Notes under the pieces: generated by a model
The model's database searches: none
Seen by the model: the letters and a program-made list of their open reading frames with translations, nothing else
What the model was told of the DNA's origin: nothing
Translations under genes and position numbers: made by a program
Assembly: GCA_963712305.1 (NCBI GenBank)
Contig: CAVQHI010000002.1
Location: 1,426,001-1,490,000 of the forward strand
From: DATFNI01 sp963712305
GTDB lineage: Bacteria; Bacteroidota; Rhodothermia; Balneolales; DATFMH01
Length of the DNA: 64,000 bases
Direction: 5' to 3'
Shown here: in pieces, positions 50,871 to 60,382 of the stretch
How the letters are laid out: each line of letters begins with the position of its first letter
Numbering within the stretch: the stretch's first letter is position 1

Positions 50871-51314
50871 ATGGCAGACAAAAAGGATATATCGCAAATT
50901 CAGGAACGTATTGTTCGGGAGTTTTCTGTATTAAATGACTGGACAGAAAAGTATGAATATCTGATCAAACTCGGGCGAAAGCTGTCTCCCATGAATGAAG
51001 ATCACAAGAGTGATGAAAATCTGGTTCGGGGTTGCCAGTCGCAGGTATGGCTGCATGCCGAAGAAGATGGCGATCGCATTATTTTCGAGGCTGACAGTGA
51101 TGCCATGATCGTTAAAGGTCTTGCCGCACTGTTGATGCGTATCTATTCCGGGCAGACGCCGGATGCCATACTTTCAAATCCACCGGATTTCATCGACAAG
51201 ATCGGCATGGAAAACCATCTGTCACCGACACGTTCCAACGGACTGGCTTCCATGTGCAAGCAGATACAGTACTATGCCATGGCATTTAAAGAAAAGCATT
51301 CACAGGAAGCCTGA
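50871..51314 (+). CDS. sufE: SufE family Fe-S assembly protein
   Basis: A 147-residue sulfur acceptor that takes persulfide from the cysteine desulfurase SufS and passes it on during iron-sulfur cluster assembly. The acceptor Cys55 is in ENLVRGCQSQVWL. Length and the N-terminal helix pattern match the family. No suf genes are nearby, which is common for stand-alone sufE copies. It is third in the plus-strand run that starts with SCO1; the gap before it is 12 bases and after it 18. Confidence 0.94.
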   Translation: MADKKDISQIQERIVREFSVLNDWTEKYEYLIKLGRKLSPMNEDHKSDENLVRGCQSQVWLHAEEDGDRIIFEADSDAMIVKGLAALLMRIYSGQTPDAILSNPPDFIDKIGMENHLSPTRSNGLASMCKQIQYYAMAFKEKHSQEA

Positions 51315-51332
51315 ATAAACCATCCGATACAA

Positions 51333-51872
51333 ATGATTAGTCGCGACGAATCCCGGCAGTTACTCGAACAGTACATCGAAAATGAGAATCTGCGCAATCA
51401 TTGTTATATGGTAGCGCAGGCGATGGAAGCATATGCCGGCAAGCTGGATCATACTGATGCCGAAATAGAGAAGTGGTGGACTGCCGGATTACTGCACGAT
51501 CTGGATTGGGAGAAGTATCCTGATGAGCATCCCAACAAAGCAATAAGCGATATCTTTCCTGAGTACGACCTTCCCGATGATGTGGTTGAAGCCATAAAGG
51601 CTCATGCGCCTGAACGGACGGGGAAGGAGCCGGAAAATGAAATGGAGAAATATCTTTTTTCCTGTGATGAGATTTCTGGTTTCATGAATGCCGTAGCCCT
51701 CATGCGGCCCAACGGATTTGGAGATATGAAGACAAAATCGGTCACAAAGAAATTGAAGGATCGCAGCTTTGCAGCCAATGTTAGCAGAGAGGATATTGAA
51801 AAAGGTGCGGAGTTTATTGGAAAACCACTAAATGAGCATATCCTGTTTCTTATTTCAGTATTTAAAGAATAG
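51333..51872 (+). CDS. HD-domain hydrolase
   Basis: A 179-residue metal-dependent phosphohydrolase. The His-Asp doublet is His55-Asp56 in GLLHDLDWEKYP. The flanking conserved HPNKAI and IKAHAPERTG resemble the YqeK/COG2316-type HD proteins. The substrate cannot be read; it may be a nucleotide. It is the last gene of the SCO1-e(P4)-sufE-HD run. Confidence 0.85.
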   Translation: MISRDESRQLLEQYIENENLRNHCYMVAQAMEAYAGKLDHTDAEIEKWWTAGLLHDLDWEKYPDEHPNKAISDIFPEYDLPDDVVEAIKAHAPERTGKEPENEMEKYLFSCDEISGFMNAVALMRPNGFGDMKTKSVTKKLKDRSFAANVSREDIEKGAEFIGKPLNEHILFLISVFKE

Positions 51873-52374
51873 ATTGTTGTAAAAAGGTAGCTTTTTTGAA
51901 AGGTATTATTTAACATTGAAATAGTGTGGTCAGAGCAGGAGCGCCTGATTTTTTTAATTCATTTTCCAAGAAAAAAAACCCTCATCTATTCAAAGATGAG
52001 GGTTAATCCGGTTAATTCCGGTATACATTGGTGTGTGTCGTAGTGCACAAAAGGAAAGTTGGTTGTGCATTGTTATATACGTATTTAATGTCCTGTTTGT
52101 TGCGTTGTGTGTTAAAATTTTAAATAACTCGCAAAATTTTAATTGTTTGTGAGGCATTGATTTAAATAGTGTATCATTTGGACGGCAACAAGGGGGTTTA
52201 TTAGACTTTTCTAAGATCATAAGAATGATCTGCATTGTTTCACCTTGTTTTATCTTCTCGCATACAAGGTTTAATTCCTCGTCCCAAAACTGTTATATTC
52301 ACGGTGCTTTGATTAATTCATCATTCATATAATTACGAACCGGTTACGGTTGCTTCGTGTAAAGAATAGTTATT
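51873..52374. other. Spacer of about 500 bases with a minus-strand terminator and no clear gene
   Basis: No convincing gene is present. A rho-independent terminator at 51971-52004 points on the minus strand, but no minus-strand gene precedes it. A minus-strand open frame at 51990-52235 reaches into the terminator stem and lacks a ribosome-binding site. The stretch 52030-52350 is AT-rich and holds the start region of the AtuA-family gene, with a TATAAT at 52328. Confidence 0.4.
51971..52004 (-). terminator. Minus-strand terminator without an obvious gene
   Basis: Perfect 11-base arms AACCCTCATCT (51977-51987) and 51994-52004 around ATTCAA, with eight T following on the minus strand. It is a strong terminator by sequence. 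In the plus direction there is no T-run. Confidence 0.8.
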
Positions 52375-53742
52375 TTGAAAAATGTCATTCGTATAGCCTC
52401 CGGACAAGGATTTTGGGGTGATCTGCCAAGAGCTCCCATCGATCAGGTAAGGAATGGCGATATCGATTACCTGGTAATGGATTACCTTGCAGAGGTAACC
52501 ATGTCGATTCTGCAGAAACAGAAGATGCGGAAACCGGAATACGGTTATGCCCGGGATTTTGTGGATGTAGTTGCTGAGATTCTGCCGGATATTACCCAAA
52601 GAGGAATTCGTATCATTAGTAATGCCGGAGGAGTGAATCCACATGCGTGCAAAGACGCCATCTTCGATATTGCCAGGGAACGTGGTTTTAAAAATCTCAA
52701 GATAGCTGTCATAGATGGTGATGATATCCTGAATCAGATTAATGACCTGATGGGCAGCGGTCATGAATTGCGAAATATGGATGATGACAGGCCAATCAGA
52801 AACGTTGCCGATGATCTGTTGAGCGCCAATGTTTATTTCGGTGCACGACCCATAGTGAAAGCACTGGATGAGGGTGCGGATATTATCATCACAGGGCGTG
52901 TGACAGACACCGGTTTGACTCTCGGTCCCATGATTCATGAGTTCGGATGGGACTTCGATGATTTTGACAAGATGGCGGCCGGTACCATTGCCGGTCATAT
53001 CATAGAATGTGGCGCACAATGCACAGGTGGTAATTTTACCGATTGGGAAAAAGTACCTGACATTGAACACATTGGCTTTCCTATTATTGAGGCTTATCCG
53101 GATGCACATTTTGTGGTAACAAAGCATTCCAATACCGGAGGCCTCGTCTCAATGATGACGGTAAAGGAACAGCTTGTTTATGAAATTGGAGATCCGTCTG
53201 AATATATCACGCCTGACTGCGTTGCAGATTTCACAAGTATACAGGTCAAGGAGAATGGCAAAGATCGGGTCGCTGTTTCTGGAATTAAGGGACGATCGGC
53301 TACAGAATTTTATAAGGTCTCGGCCAGTTATATAGATGGTTATAAATTATCTTCAACCCTGGTTTATTCCTGGCCCAAAGCTTTGCTGAAAGCACGCCGG
53401 GCTGGTGAAATTCTGAAGAAACGAAGCGATGATCTTGATTTAAAGATTGATGATTTTCGATGCGAGTATCTTGGATTTAATGGTTGTAATGAAGTCCCGG
53501 TTGATTCCGAATCAGAATCGAGTGATTTCAATGAAGTACAACTGAGGATCAGCATCTCGGGCCGGGACCGTGATGATATCAATCGTTTTGGGAAAGAGGT
53601 CGCACCATTGATCTTAACCGGGCCGGGCGGTGTCACCGGGTTTGCCGGTGGTCGCCCCAAAGCAAGTGAAATTGTCGCGTACTGGCCTGCACTGATAAAA
53701 AAGGAAGCATGCCAGCCGAGATTACAAATTTTCTCATTATGA
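52375..53742 (+). CDS. Acyclic terpene utilisation AtuA family protein (DUF1446)
   Basis: A 455-residue protein of the AtuA/DUF1446 family. The N-terminus is VIRIASGQGFWGDLPRAP, followed by ISNAGGVNPHAC, VYFGARPIVKALDEGADIIITGRVTDTGL and a C-terminal GPGGVTGFAGGRPKASEIVAYWPALI. Proteins of this family occur in the citronellol/geraniol degradation operon, and their chemistry is not firmly established. Start is a TTG at 52375. It lies 56 bases upstream of a flavoprotein gene. No other atu genes are present, so a terpene role is not implied here. Confidence 0.85.
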   Translation: MKNVIRIASGQGFWGDLPRAPIDQVRNGDIDYLVMDYLAEVTMSILQKQKMRKPEYGYARDFVDVVAEILPDITQRGIRIISNAGGVNPHACKDAIFDIARERGFKNLKIAVIDGDDILNQINDLMGSGHELRNMDDDRPIRNVADDLLSANVYFGARPIVKALDEGADIIITGRVTDTGLTLGPMIHEFGWDFDDFDKMAAGTIAGHIIECGAQCTGGNFTDWEKVPDIEHIGFPIIEAYPDAHFVVTKHSNTGGLVSMMTVKEQLVYEIGDPSEYITPDCVADFTSIQVKENGKDRVAVSGIKGRSATEFYKVSASYIDGYKLSSTLVYSWPKALLKARRAGEILKKRSDDLDLKIDDFRCEYLGFNGCNEVPVDSESESSDFNEVQLRISISGRDRDDINRFGKEVAPLILTGPGGVTGFAGGRPKASEIVAYWPALIKKEACQPRLQIFSL

Positions 53743-53798
53743 TTTTTTTTATGTACGTATATTCAGGTTTTAATTTTTAATTGCAGACCAAGGCTATT

Positions 53799-54839
53799 AT
53801 GGACATAGGTGTTATTGGAGCAGGACTTTCAGGGCTGGTAGCGGCTAAAATGTTATCTGAAGGTGGACATGCTGTTCGTGTTTACGAAAGGCAACAAACC
53901 GTTGGCGGGCGTCTGGCCTCAATGAAGGTTGGAAAGAACAGCGATCTCCTGGTTGATAACAGGGAATCGTGTTTTGCTGCACATCATCCGGTATTCAAAA
54001 AATTTGTTGATGAATTATCTGAAAAAGGCCTTTTGAAAGTCTGGGATGATCATTTTCCATTCTACAACGGTGAGGAGATGGAAACTCGTTATCCGGGACG
54101 TGAAGACGAAGATTATTATTGCGCTCCCGCCGGTATGGAGCAAATTGGCAAATACTTGAGCCGCTGGGCTGATGTTGCTGCTAATGAACGCGTTGGAGGT
54201 TTTACTTTCATTGGCAAAGATCGCCATATCAAGAAGCCGTGGATGATCAATCTTACGAGCTCTGATGTATATGAAGTTGATGCGGTTATAGTCGCTACAC
54301 CGGCCCCGCAGGCATATGGGTTGATAAACAGTGCTCAGGATGAAACGGACATTAAGAAACTCGTCACGGATCTCGAGTACATCAACTATAATAGTTGCTT
54401 CTCTATGATCTTAACCTATGAAGGAGCTAAACAGCCCGATTGGAAAGCGATAGAGTGCGGTTCAGCGAAAGTTAGCTGGATCATTAATGAATCTTCCAAA
54501 CGAGACACGGGGGACAACCTGGTCATCGTAATTCATTCTTCGCACGACTACTATGTGTCCCATCATGGCAAGAAACCGCAGGATACAATCAAAGAATTGT
54601 TGAATGCGGCAGCTACAATTACGGGTGGCTGGATTACTAAACCTGATTGGACACACATCCATAACTGGAAATATCGTGAGCCCATCAACCCAATTAAAAA
54701 ACCTTTTCTGGAAATAGATCGTACCGATGGAACGTTAGCGCTCATTGGTGACTATTATAATGGTAAAACTATCGAAGCCGCATACATGTCAGGACATGCA
54801 TTGGCGGAACGCTGGCTGGAGCGGTTTCCAGCGAAATAA
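53799..54839 (+). CDS. NAD(P)/FAD-binding amine oxidase-like protein (renalase-like)
   Basis: A 346-residue flavoprotein. The dinucleotide-binding loop IGVIGAGLSGLVAAKML opens the protein and is followed by VYERQQTVGGRLASMKVG, the usual FAD-phosphate and ribose contacts. A C-terminal segment (LALIGDYYNGKTIEAAYMSGHALAERWL) matches the amine-oxidase closing motif. Renalase-like enzymes oxidise NADH isomers or act as general amine oxidases; the substrate is unknown. The ATG at 53799 is preferred to a TTG at 53781. It ends 9 bases before the ABC exporter gene. Confidence 0.82.
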   Translation: MDIGVIGAGLSGLVAAKMLSEGGHAVRVYERQQTVGGRLASMKVGKNSDLLVDNRESCFAAHHPVFKKFVDELSEKGLLKVWDDHFPFYNGEEMETRYPGREDEDYYCAPAGMEQIGKYLSRWADVAANERVGGFTFIGKDRHIKKPWMINLTSSDVYEVDAVIVATPAPQAYGLINSAQDETDIKKLVTDLEYINYNSCFSMILTYEGAKQPDWKAIECGSAKVSWIINESSKRDTGDNLVIVIHSSHDYYVSHHGKKPQDTIKELLNAAATITGGWITKPDWTHIHNWKYREPINPIKKPFLEIDRTDGTLALIGDYYNGKTIEAAYMSGHALAERWLERFPAK

Positions 54840-54848
54840 TTCTACTTC

Positions 54849-56648
54849 GTGCGCGAGCTTTTTAAACTCAACAGGTACTTTAAAAAATACAAGGGTACAG
54901 TCATTCTCGGGGCTTTATTTCTGATCCTCGGGAACTGTTTTCTTGTAGGTATACCCATCCTTATCCGGGAGGCGATCAATCATATAGAACGTATTGTTCA
55001 GCAACACGGTAACGAATATGGAGGGTTATTTGACGTACTTTCGCATCATAATCTCGGTTGGGATCTGACGGTAACAGCACTATGGCTGGTAGGCGCGGTA
55101 GTGATGTATGCCATTCTGTTGTTTGCCACGCGGCAAACCCTCATCGTAGCTTCGCGACGGATCGAATATGATATCCGGAATGAGGTATTTCAACATCTTT
55201 TACGGTTACCCCAGAGTTTTTATAGCAGCTGGAATTCGGGTGATATCTTTGTTCGGGCAACAGAAGATATCAGTCGTGTAAGGGATTATTTTGGTCCCGG
55301 GGTGATGTATACGATTAATACAATAAGCCGGGCCGGTATCATCATTACGATTATGATCATCGTTAACGCACGGCTGACGTTTTGGGCCCTTTTACCGTTG
55401 CCGGTTCTTACTATTCTTGCGTACCTGCTTAGCGGATATATCAACGAACGATCGAGTATCATACAACAGCAATATTCGAGGATCGCGAACAGGGCACAGG
55501 AGACTTTCTCGAGCATGCGGCTGATCAAAGCCTACGTCCGGGAGGATCAACAACAGAAACTATTTGAAAAAGAAAGTGAAGAATTCCGTTCTCAGAAATT
55601 AAAACTGGCATTCGTCGAGTCGATATTTTTCCCGATGCTGAATCTTTTGATCGGTCTTTCAGTGGTACTCGTGGTTTGGAAGGGAGGCATCATGGTGATC
55701 GATAAGGAAATTTTGGTAGGAAACATCGCTGAGTTTTTGATATATGTGGCCTACCTGACATGGCCGGTCGCTTCGCTGGGTTACACATTGAATCTGTTGC
55801 AAAGGTCTGCGGCATCCAATTCACGTATCCAGGAATTATTGCGTATGCCGGCAGAAATTCAGGATGACGAGAATACGGATCATTCCATTACTGATTTGAA
55901 GGGGGCCATCGAATTTCGGAATGTGCATTTTAAATATTCATCCAATAATTACGAAACCCTGAAGGGGATTAATTTCAGCATCGAACCCGGACAACATGTA
56001 GCTTTTGTCGGTCGAACTGGTTCCGGTAAATCAACACTTGTGGAATTGATTCCTCGTTTGTACAATACAACTTCGGGACAAATATTAATTGATGGTCACC
56101 CGATCGGTCGTATTCCATTAAAAGTGTTACGTGAACACATAGGTTTCGTCCCGCAAGAAACATTTTTGTTTTCTGATACGATTGCTGAGAATATTGCGTT
56201 TGGGGTTGAGAATGCGACGCAAAAAGAAGTAGAAAAGGCGGCGGAAAAAGCACAAATCCTGGAAAATATTTTGGAATTTGAAAAAAAATTCGAGACCATA
56301 CTAGGAGAGCGCGGAATAACGCTCTCCGGGGGACAGAAACAGAGAACAGGCATTGCGCGTGCACTCATTAAAAATCCGGATATACTCATATTTGACGACT
56401 CACTGAATGCCGTTGACACCAAGACTGAAGATGCCATTCTTAATCATTTAAATAATGAAATGAGGGGCAAGACAACAATAATGATCAGCCACAGAATCTC
56501 TACTATTAGACATGCTGATCTGATTTATGTGTTGAAAGACGGGCAAATAATCGAATCAGGAAATCATGCTACCCTTTTGAAAAGGGATGGATTTTACGCG
56601 GATATGTTCCATAAGCAACAGTTGGAACAAGAATTAGAACAAATATAA
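54849..56648 (+). CDS. ABC exporter half-transporter with degenerate catalytic site (BmrC/TM287 type)
   Basis: A 599-residue membrane/ATPase half-transporter: six predicted helices in residues about 20-320, then the nucleotide-binding domain with Walker A GRTGSGKST (near 388) and signature LSGGQKQR. Walker B ends in LIFDDS, so the catalytic Glu after Walker B is Asp. This substitution marks the non-catalytic half of heterodimeric exporters such as BmrCD, LmrCD and TM287/288. Its probable partner is the ABC gene at 58009, which keeps the Glu. Start GTG at 54849. Drugs or lipids are the usual cargo of such pairs. Confidence 0.9.
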   Translation: MRELFKLNRYFKKYKGTVILGALFLILGNCFLVGIPILIREAINHIERIVQQHGNEYGGLFDVLSHHNLGWDLTVTALWLVGAVVMYAILLFATRQTLIVASRRIEYDIRNEVFQHLLRLPQSFYSSWNSGDIFVRATEDISRVRDYFGPGVMYTINTISRAGIIITIMIIVNARLTFWALLPLPVLTILAYLLSGYINERSSIIQQQYSRIANRAQETFSSMRLIKAYVREDQQQKLFEKESEEFRSQKLKLAFVESIFFPMLNLLIGLSVVLVVWKGGIMVIDKEILVGNIAEFLIYVAYLTWPVASLGYTLNLLQRSAASNSRIQELLRMPAEIQDDENTDHSITDLKGAIEFRNVHFKYSSNNYETLKGINFSIEPGQHVAFVGRTGSGKSTLVELIPRLYNTTSGQILIDGHPIGRIPLKVLREHIGFVPQETFLFSDTIAENIAFGVENATQKEVEKAAEKAQILENILEFEKKFETILGERGITLSGGQKQRTGIARALIKNPDILIFDDSLNAVDTKTEDAILNHLNNEMRGKTTIMISHRISTIRHADLIYVLKDGQIIESGNHATLLKRDGFYADMFHKQQLEQELEQI

Positions 56649-56726
56649 CTCATCAAACGTTAACCCAACATATAACAACGCCTTCATCGGTTTGACCGCC
56701 GGGAAGCAAATGATAAGGAGTATCAT

Positions 56727-58028
56727 ATGATTTTAGTGCCTCTTGGTATATCGTCAGCTACACCAACGGTACATCGAAGTATGCCATCGGTAGCCCTTTG
56801 GAGGGAAGGCCAGGTATTTTTATTCGACTGCGGCGAGAATACACAAGCCAGAATGCTACAAGCTGGCATGAAACGATCAAAGATCGATTACATTTTTGTC
56901 TCACATCTTGACGGTGATCATATCTTTGGTCTTCCCGGAATGCTATCCACATTCCATATTCAAAGAAGGGATAAAACCTTGACGTTAATTGGGCCCAGGG
57001 GTCTCAAGGAATATGTCGAGTTCAATCTGAAGCTGGCGACGGTAGATGTCGACTATCCAATTGAATTTGTGGAATTGGAAGAGGGATTTGAACATGAAGT
57101 CGTGGTTGACGAAGAAGAATTCATCGTTGAAGCACGGCCACTGGAGCATACCCGCTTTTGTATCGGATACCGTTTGGAAGAAAAACCAAAACCTGGTAAA
57201 GTTGATGCTGACAAAGCGACTTCGCTGGGTATCAATGAAGATGCTCAATTCAAAGAACTCAAGAAGGGCAACGACGTTACTCTGGAAGACGGTACTGTTG
57301 TTAAATCATCAGATATTGTCGGTGAGCCGCGTGATGGAAATGCCTTTGCCTACATCACGGATACCATATATAGTAAAAATGCGCTTGAGTTGGCTCGCAA
57401 CGCTAATCTTCTCTATCATGAAGCCACATTCGGCAGTGATCTGAAGGATAAAGCAGACGAAACAAAGCACTCAACAGCTGAAGATGCGGCACAGTTAGCA
57501 GCAGATGCCAAGGCAAAGCTATTGGTCATTGGTCACTTCTCAGGTAGGTATACCAATCCATTCGTGCTGATGAAAGAAGCTCGCAGGATTTTTCCTGATA
57601 CCTGGATTGCCAATGAGCTGCGTCCAATCATGACGGATATCAAACACGAAAAGGACATTATTCAACCTCGCATCCAGATTCACGTGCCGGGACAAGGTGG
57701 GAAGGGGAGACCCCAGAGATCGAGATCGTCCTACAAATCTTCCAACAGGAAGCCACGCAAGGCTCGAATCAGCAAACGTCGGAATAAACCGGTTGCCACT
57801 AGCCGTGGTAAAAATCTAAGTGATTATTACAGAGACAAAGATAGGGATCGGGGGCAGCGCTATCAACGCAGCGATAACCGGAACGATCGAAATGAACGAA
57901 ATGAACGAAATGATCAAAATAAACGTAATAATCGCGATGACAGGGATAGGACGAAACGTGATGATAAGCCACCACGTTACAAGCCCATAACACCACGTAC
58001 ACCGTTCGATGACTTCAACCGGTTCTAA
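56727..58028 (+). CDS. rnz: Ribonuclease Z with altered metal motif and long basic tail
   Basis: A 433-residue metallo-beta-lactamase fold nuclease that trims the 3' end of tRNA precursors. Residues 1-310 follow RNase Z: FLFDCGENTQ, YRLEEKPKPGKVD, AFAYITDT, LLYHEATFG, GHFSGRY. The HxHxDH metal motif reads SHLDGDHIFGLPG (His60, Asp62, Asp64, His65), so the middle His is Asp. Residues about 310-433 are a disordered tail rich in Arg, Lys, Asn and Asp, with repeated NDRNERNERND-type units, absent from classic RNase Z. Ribosome-binding site AAGGAG, 8 bases before the ATG. The last codons overlap the next ABC gene by 20 bases. Confidence 0.88.
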   Translation: MILVPLGISSATPTVHRSMPSVALWREGQVFLFDCGENTQARMLQAGMKRSKIDYIFVSHLDGDHIFGLPGMLSTFHIQRRDKTLTLIGPRGLKEYVEFNLKLATVDVDYPIEFVELEEGFEHEVVVDEEEFIVEARPLEHTRFCIGYRLEEKPKPGKVDADKATSLGINEDAQFKELKKGNDVTLEDGTVVKSSDIVGEPRDGNAFAYITDTIYSKNALELARNANLLYHEATFGSDLKDKADETKHSTAEDAAQLAADAKAKLLVIGHFSGRYTNPFVLMKEARRIFPDTWIANELRPIMTDIKHEKDIIQPRIQIHVPGQGGKGRPQRSRSSYKSSNRKPRKARISKRRNKPVATSRGKNLSDYYRDKDRDRGQRYQRSDNRNDRNERNERNDQNKRNNRDDRDRTKRDDKPPRYKPITPRTPFDDFNRF

Positions 58029-59847
58029 CAGCAGAAAAAAAACACAAAAATCAATTTCAGATAAAGCCGTCGATAGAGCTCTTTACCGGCGGCTTTATCA
58101 ATTTATAGCGCCGTACAAATGGTGGGTGATACTAGCTCTGTCGCTTACTATCTTTTCGGCGTTCCTGGGGCCGTTACGTCCATATCTTATTGGGATAGCC
58201 CTTGATAAATATGTGGCAACCGGAGATGTGCCCGGGCTGGTTCGCATCATCCTCTACATACTTGCCGCCTTGCTTGGCGAATCATTGATGCTGGTGGGGA
58301 GCACCTATTTGACTAACTGGATTGGTCAGGGCGTACTTTACAGTATGCGGAATGCCGTTTTCAGAAAGCTGCAGAGTCTGCATGTCCAGTATTTTGATCG
58401 CAACCCATTGGGACGCCTGATCACGCGAACGACCAATGACATCGAGGCAATTGACGACCTTGTTTCAAGCGGTGTCGTAAATATGATGGGCGACCTGCTT
58501 CGAATCATCTTCATTGTTTTTTTTATGCTGAAGATGAACTGGGAACTTACGCTGGTAGCACTATCGGTGATGCCGCTGCTCATTTATTTCTCATTCCAGT
58601 TTAAGAAGAAGGTCCGGGTTTCATTTCTGAATGTGCGAGACCAGATCGCACGAATCAACTCCTTTATCCAGGAACATATCAACGGGATGAGCATTGTCCA
58701 GTTGTTCAATCGTTCCAGACGTGAAGTTGACCGTTTTAACGATATCAACGGGGCACACCGTAATGCCTACATCCAGACCATCTTCTATTTTGCGCTTTTC
58801 TGGCCTGCAGTGGAGTTGATCTCAACGATAAGTATCGCTCTTGTGATCTGGTACGGAGGAGCTAAAGCACTATCCGGTACCGTTACACTTGGTGTTTTGG
58901 TCGCCTTTATCCAGTACGTTCGTCAGTTCTTTCAACCGATTCGCGATCTGTCGGAAAAGTATAACACGTTACAGAGCGCGCTGGCAGCAAGCGAGCGTAT
59001 ATTTGGAGTTCTTGAAACGAAGAATAGGATCACCGAGATCGAACATCCCAAGACAATTTCCAATCCGGAGGGGCGGCTGGAGTTCCGCAATGTCTGGTTC
59101 CGGTATCGTGCTGAAGACGGAGATGTTCTGAAAGATATATCCTTTGAAGCAAAATCGGGAAAAACGGTTGCTTTTGTGGGTGCCACCGGGGCAGGAAAAA
59201 CCACGATTATCAATCTTTTGAATCGTTTTTACGACATCCAAAAAGGCACGATCCTCATGGATGGCATTGATATCCGTGAGCTGCGGGTCGCCGATCTGCG
59301 TTCGCAAATGGGACTTGTAATGCAGGATAATACCCTGTTTTCCGGTACGGTAATGGACAATATTACACTTGGCAACCCTGCTATTGATACTGACAAGGTA
59401 AAGGAAGCTGCCCGGATGGTAGAAGCGGATAGTTTTATTGACCGTTTACCCGGTGGATACGATTTCATGCTTGCTGAACGTGGTGCGTCATTGTCGATGG
59501 GACAACGACAGCTTCTCTGTTTGATGCGTGCTTTAGTCTACAATCCATGCGTTCTTGTCCTCGATGAGGCCACTTCAAATGTCGATTCGGAAACAGAGGA
59601 AAAGGTAAACCGTGCTGTCGATCTGCTGATGAAAAATCGTACATCCATTGTCATTGCGCACCGACTTTCGACAATCCAGCACGCCGATCAGATAATTGTC
59701 ATGCACAAAGGAGAAATACGCGAACGTGGTACCCACCAAAAGCTGCTGAAGAACAAGGATGGCATTTACCGCAAACTGTACGAATTGCAGTATAAAGATC
59801 AGTTGCTGAAGCAGAAGAGCGAGAAGGCTGTTGAAGCGGATCAGTGA
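58009..59847 (+). CDS. ABC exporter half-transporter with canonical catalytic site (BmrD type)
   Basis: A 612-residue half-transporter. The membrane domain (six helices, residues about 30-330) is followed by Walker A GATGAGKTT near residue 391, the signature LSMGQRQL, and Walker B VLVLDEATSNVD with an intact Glu. With the degenerate half encoded at 54849 it can make a heterodimeric exporter with one working ATP site, as in BmrCD. The LSMGQRQL variant is also typical of the active partner. The start at 58009 overlaps rnz by 20 bases; a later start is possible. Confidence 0.9.
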   Translation: MTSTGSNSRKKTQKSISDKAVDRALYRRLYQFIAPYKWWVILALSLTIFSAFLGPLRPYLIGIALDKYVATGDVPGLVRIILYILAALLGESLMLVGSTYLTNWIGQGVLYSMRNAVFRKLQSLHVQYFDRNPLGRLITRTTNDIEAIDDLVSSGVVNMMGDLLRIIFIVFFMLKMNWELTLVALSVMPLLIYFSFQFKKKVRVSFLNVRDQIARINSFIQEHINGMSIVQLFNRSRREVDRFNDINGAHRNAYIQTIFYFALFWPAVELISTISIALVIWYGGAKALSGTVTLGVLVAFIQYVRQFFQPIRDLSEKYNTLQSALAASERIFGVLETKNRITEIEHPKTISNPEGRLEFRNVWFRYRAEDGDVLKDISFEAKSGKTVAFVGATGAGKTTIINLLNRFYDIQKGTILMDGIDIRELRVADLRSQMGLVMQDNTLFSGTVMDNITLGNPAIDTDKVKEAARMVEADSFIDRLPGGYDFMLAERGASLSMGQRQLLCLMRALVYNPCVLVLDEATSNVDSETEEKVNRAVDLLMKNRTSIVIAHRLSTIQHADQIIVMHKGEIRERGTHQKLLKNKDGIYRKLYELQYKDQLLKQKSEKAVEADQ

Positions 59848-60174
59848 ACCGTAAGCAGGTAAACCGCTAGCCTCATTCCTACACCCTGCTTCCATTTTGG
59901 CAAAAAAGAGTTAAGTCCATGCACCTTAGAAGATGGAGCTTCAAAGTTGCGTTTAGACGAAGCTGACTTCGCATGCCGTGCGGCATGATGAGTGCCTTTG
60001 ATATGGATTCCGGACAGGATGGATTTCTTCCGGATGGATTGGGATTTCACTTCGCTCGAAATGACATTGAAGGTTTGGATCTTTTTGTATCAATCTTTTA
60101 TATCGAATTCATGTTAAATAACGTGAGTTAGATATAACGAAATCCGACAAAATATCGGACCTGACAATTCCTGG

Positions 60175-60203
60175 TATCCCCCCAAACCCCAAAGGGGGGG
60201 ATA
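60175..60203. repeat. C6/G7 hairpin
   Basis: TATCCCCCC (60175-60183) pairs with GGGGGGATA (60195-60203) over a 11-base loop containing ACCCC. Part of the dispersed repeat block; not near a gene end on either side (the gap to the ABC gene is 327 bases). Confidence 0.5.
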
Positions 60204-60366
60204 TAAGTCCCCTCTAGGGGATTTAGGGGTCAAAAATGGGTTCCCAAAAGCTGAAGACATCTTAGAAAAGAAGGTACCGACATTATATGACTTATCCCGA
60301 ATTCACGATAAACTTAAGCGCGTTCGATATACTGAAATCCTATTCGCCAGCCTCTCACTGTCATTC

Positions 60367-60382
60367 TCCCGAGGCCTCGGGA
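60367..60382. repeat. 16-base GC palindrome TCCCGAGG/CCTCGGGA
   Basis: A perfect 16-base palindrome with the same TCCCGA/TCGGGA arms as the hairpins at 14293-14310 and 35277-35293. Confidence 0.55.

Noticed and set aside
51990..52235. 81-codon minus-strand frame near the terminator
   Set aside because: It runs into the terminator stem and has no ribosome-binding site; an RNA is a better explanation.
52333..53127. 264-codon minus-strand frame antisense to the AtuA-family gene
   Set aside because: The plus-strand frame has clear family motifs; the antisense frame has none and is a by-product of codon bias.
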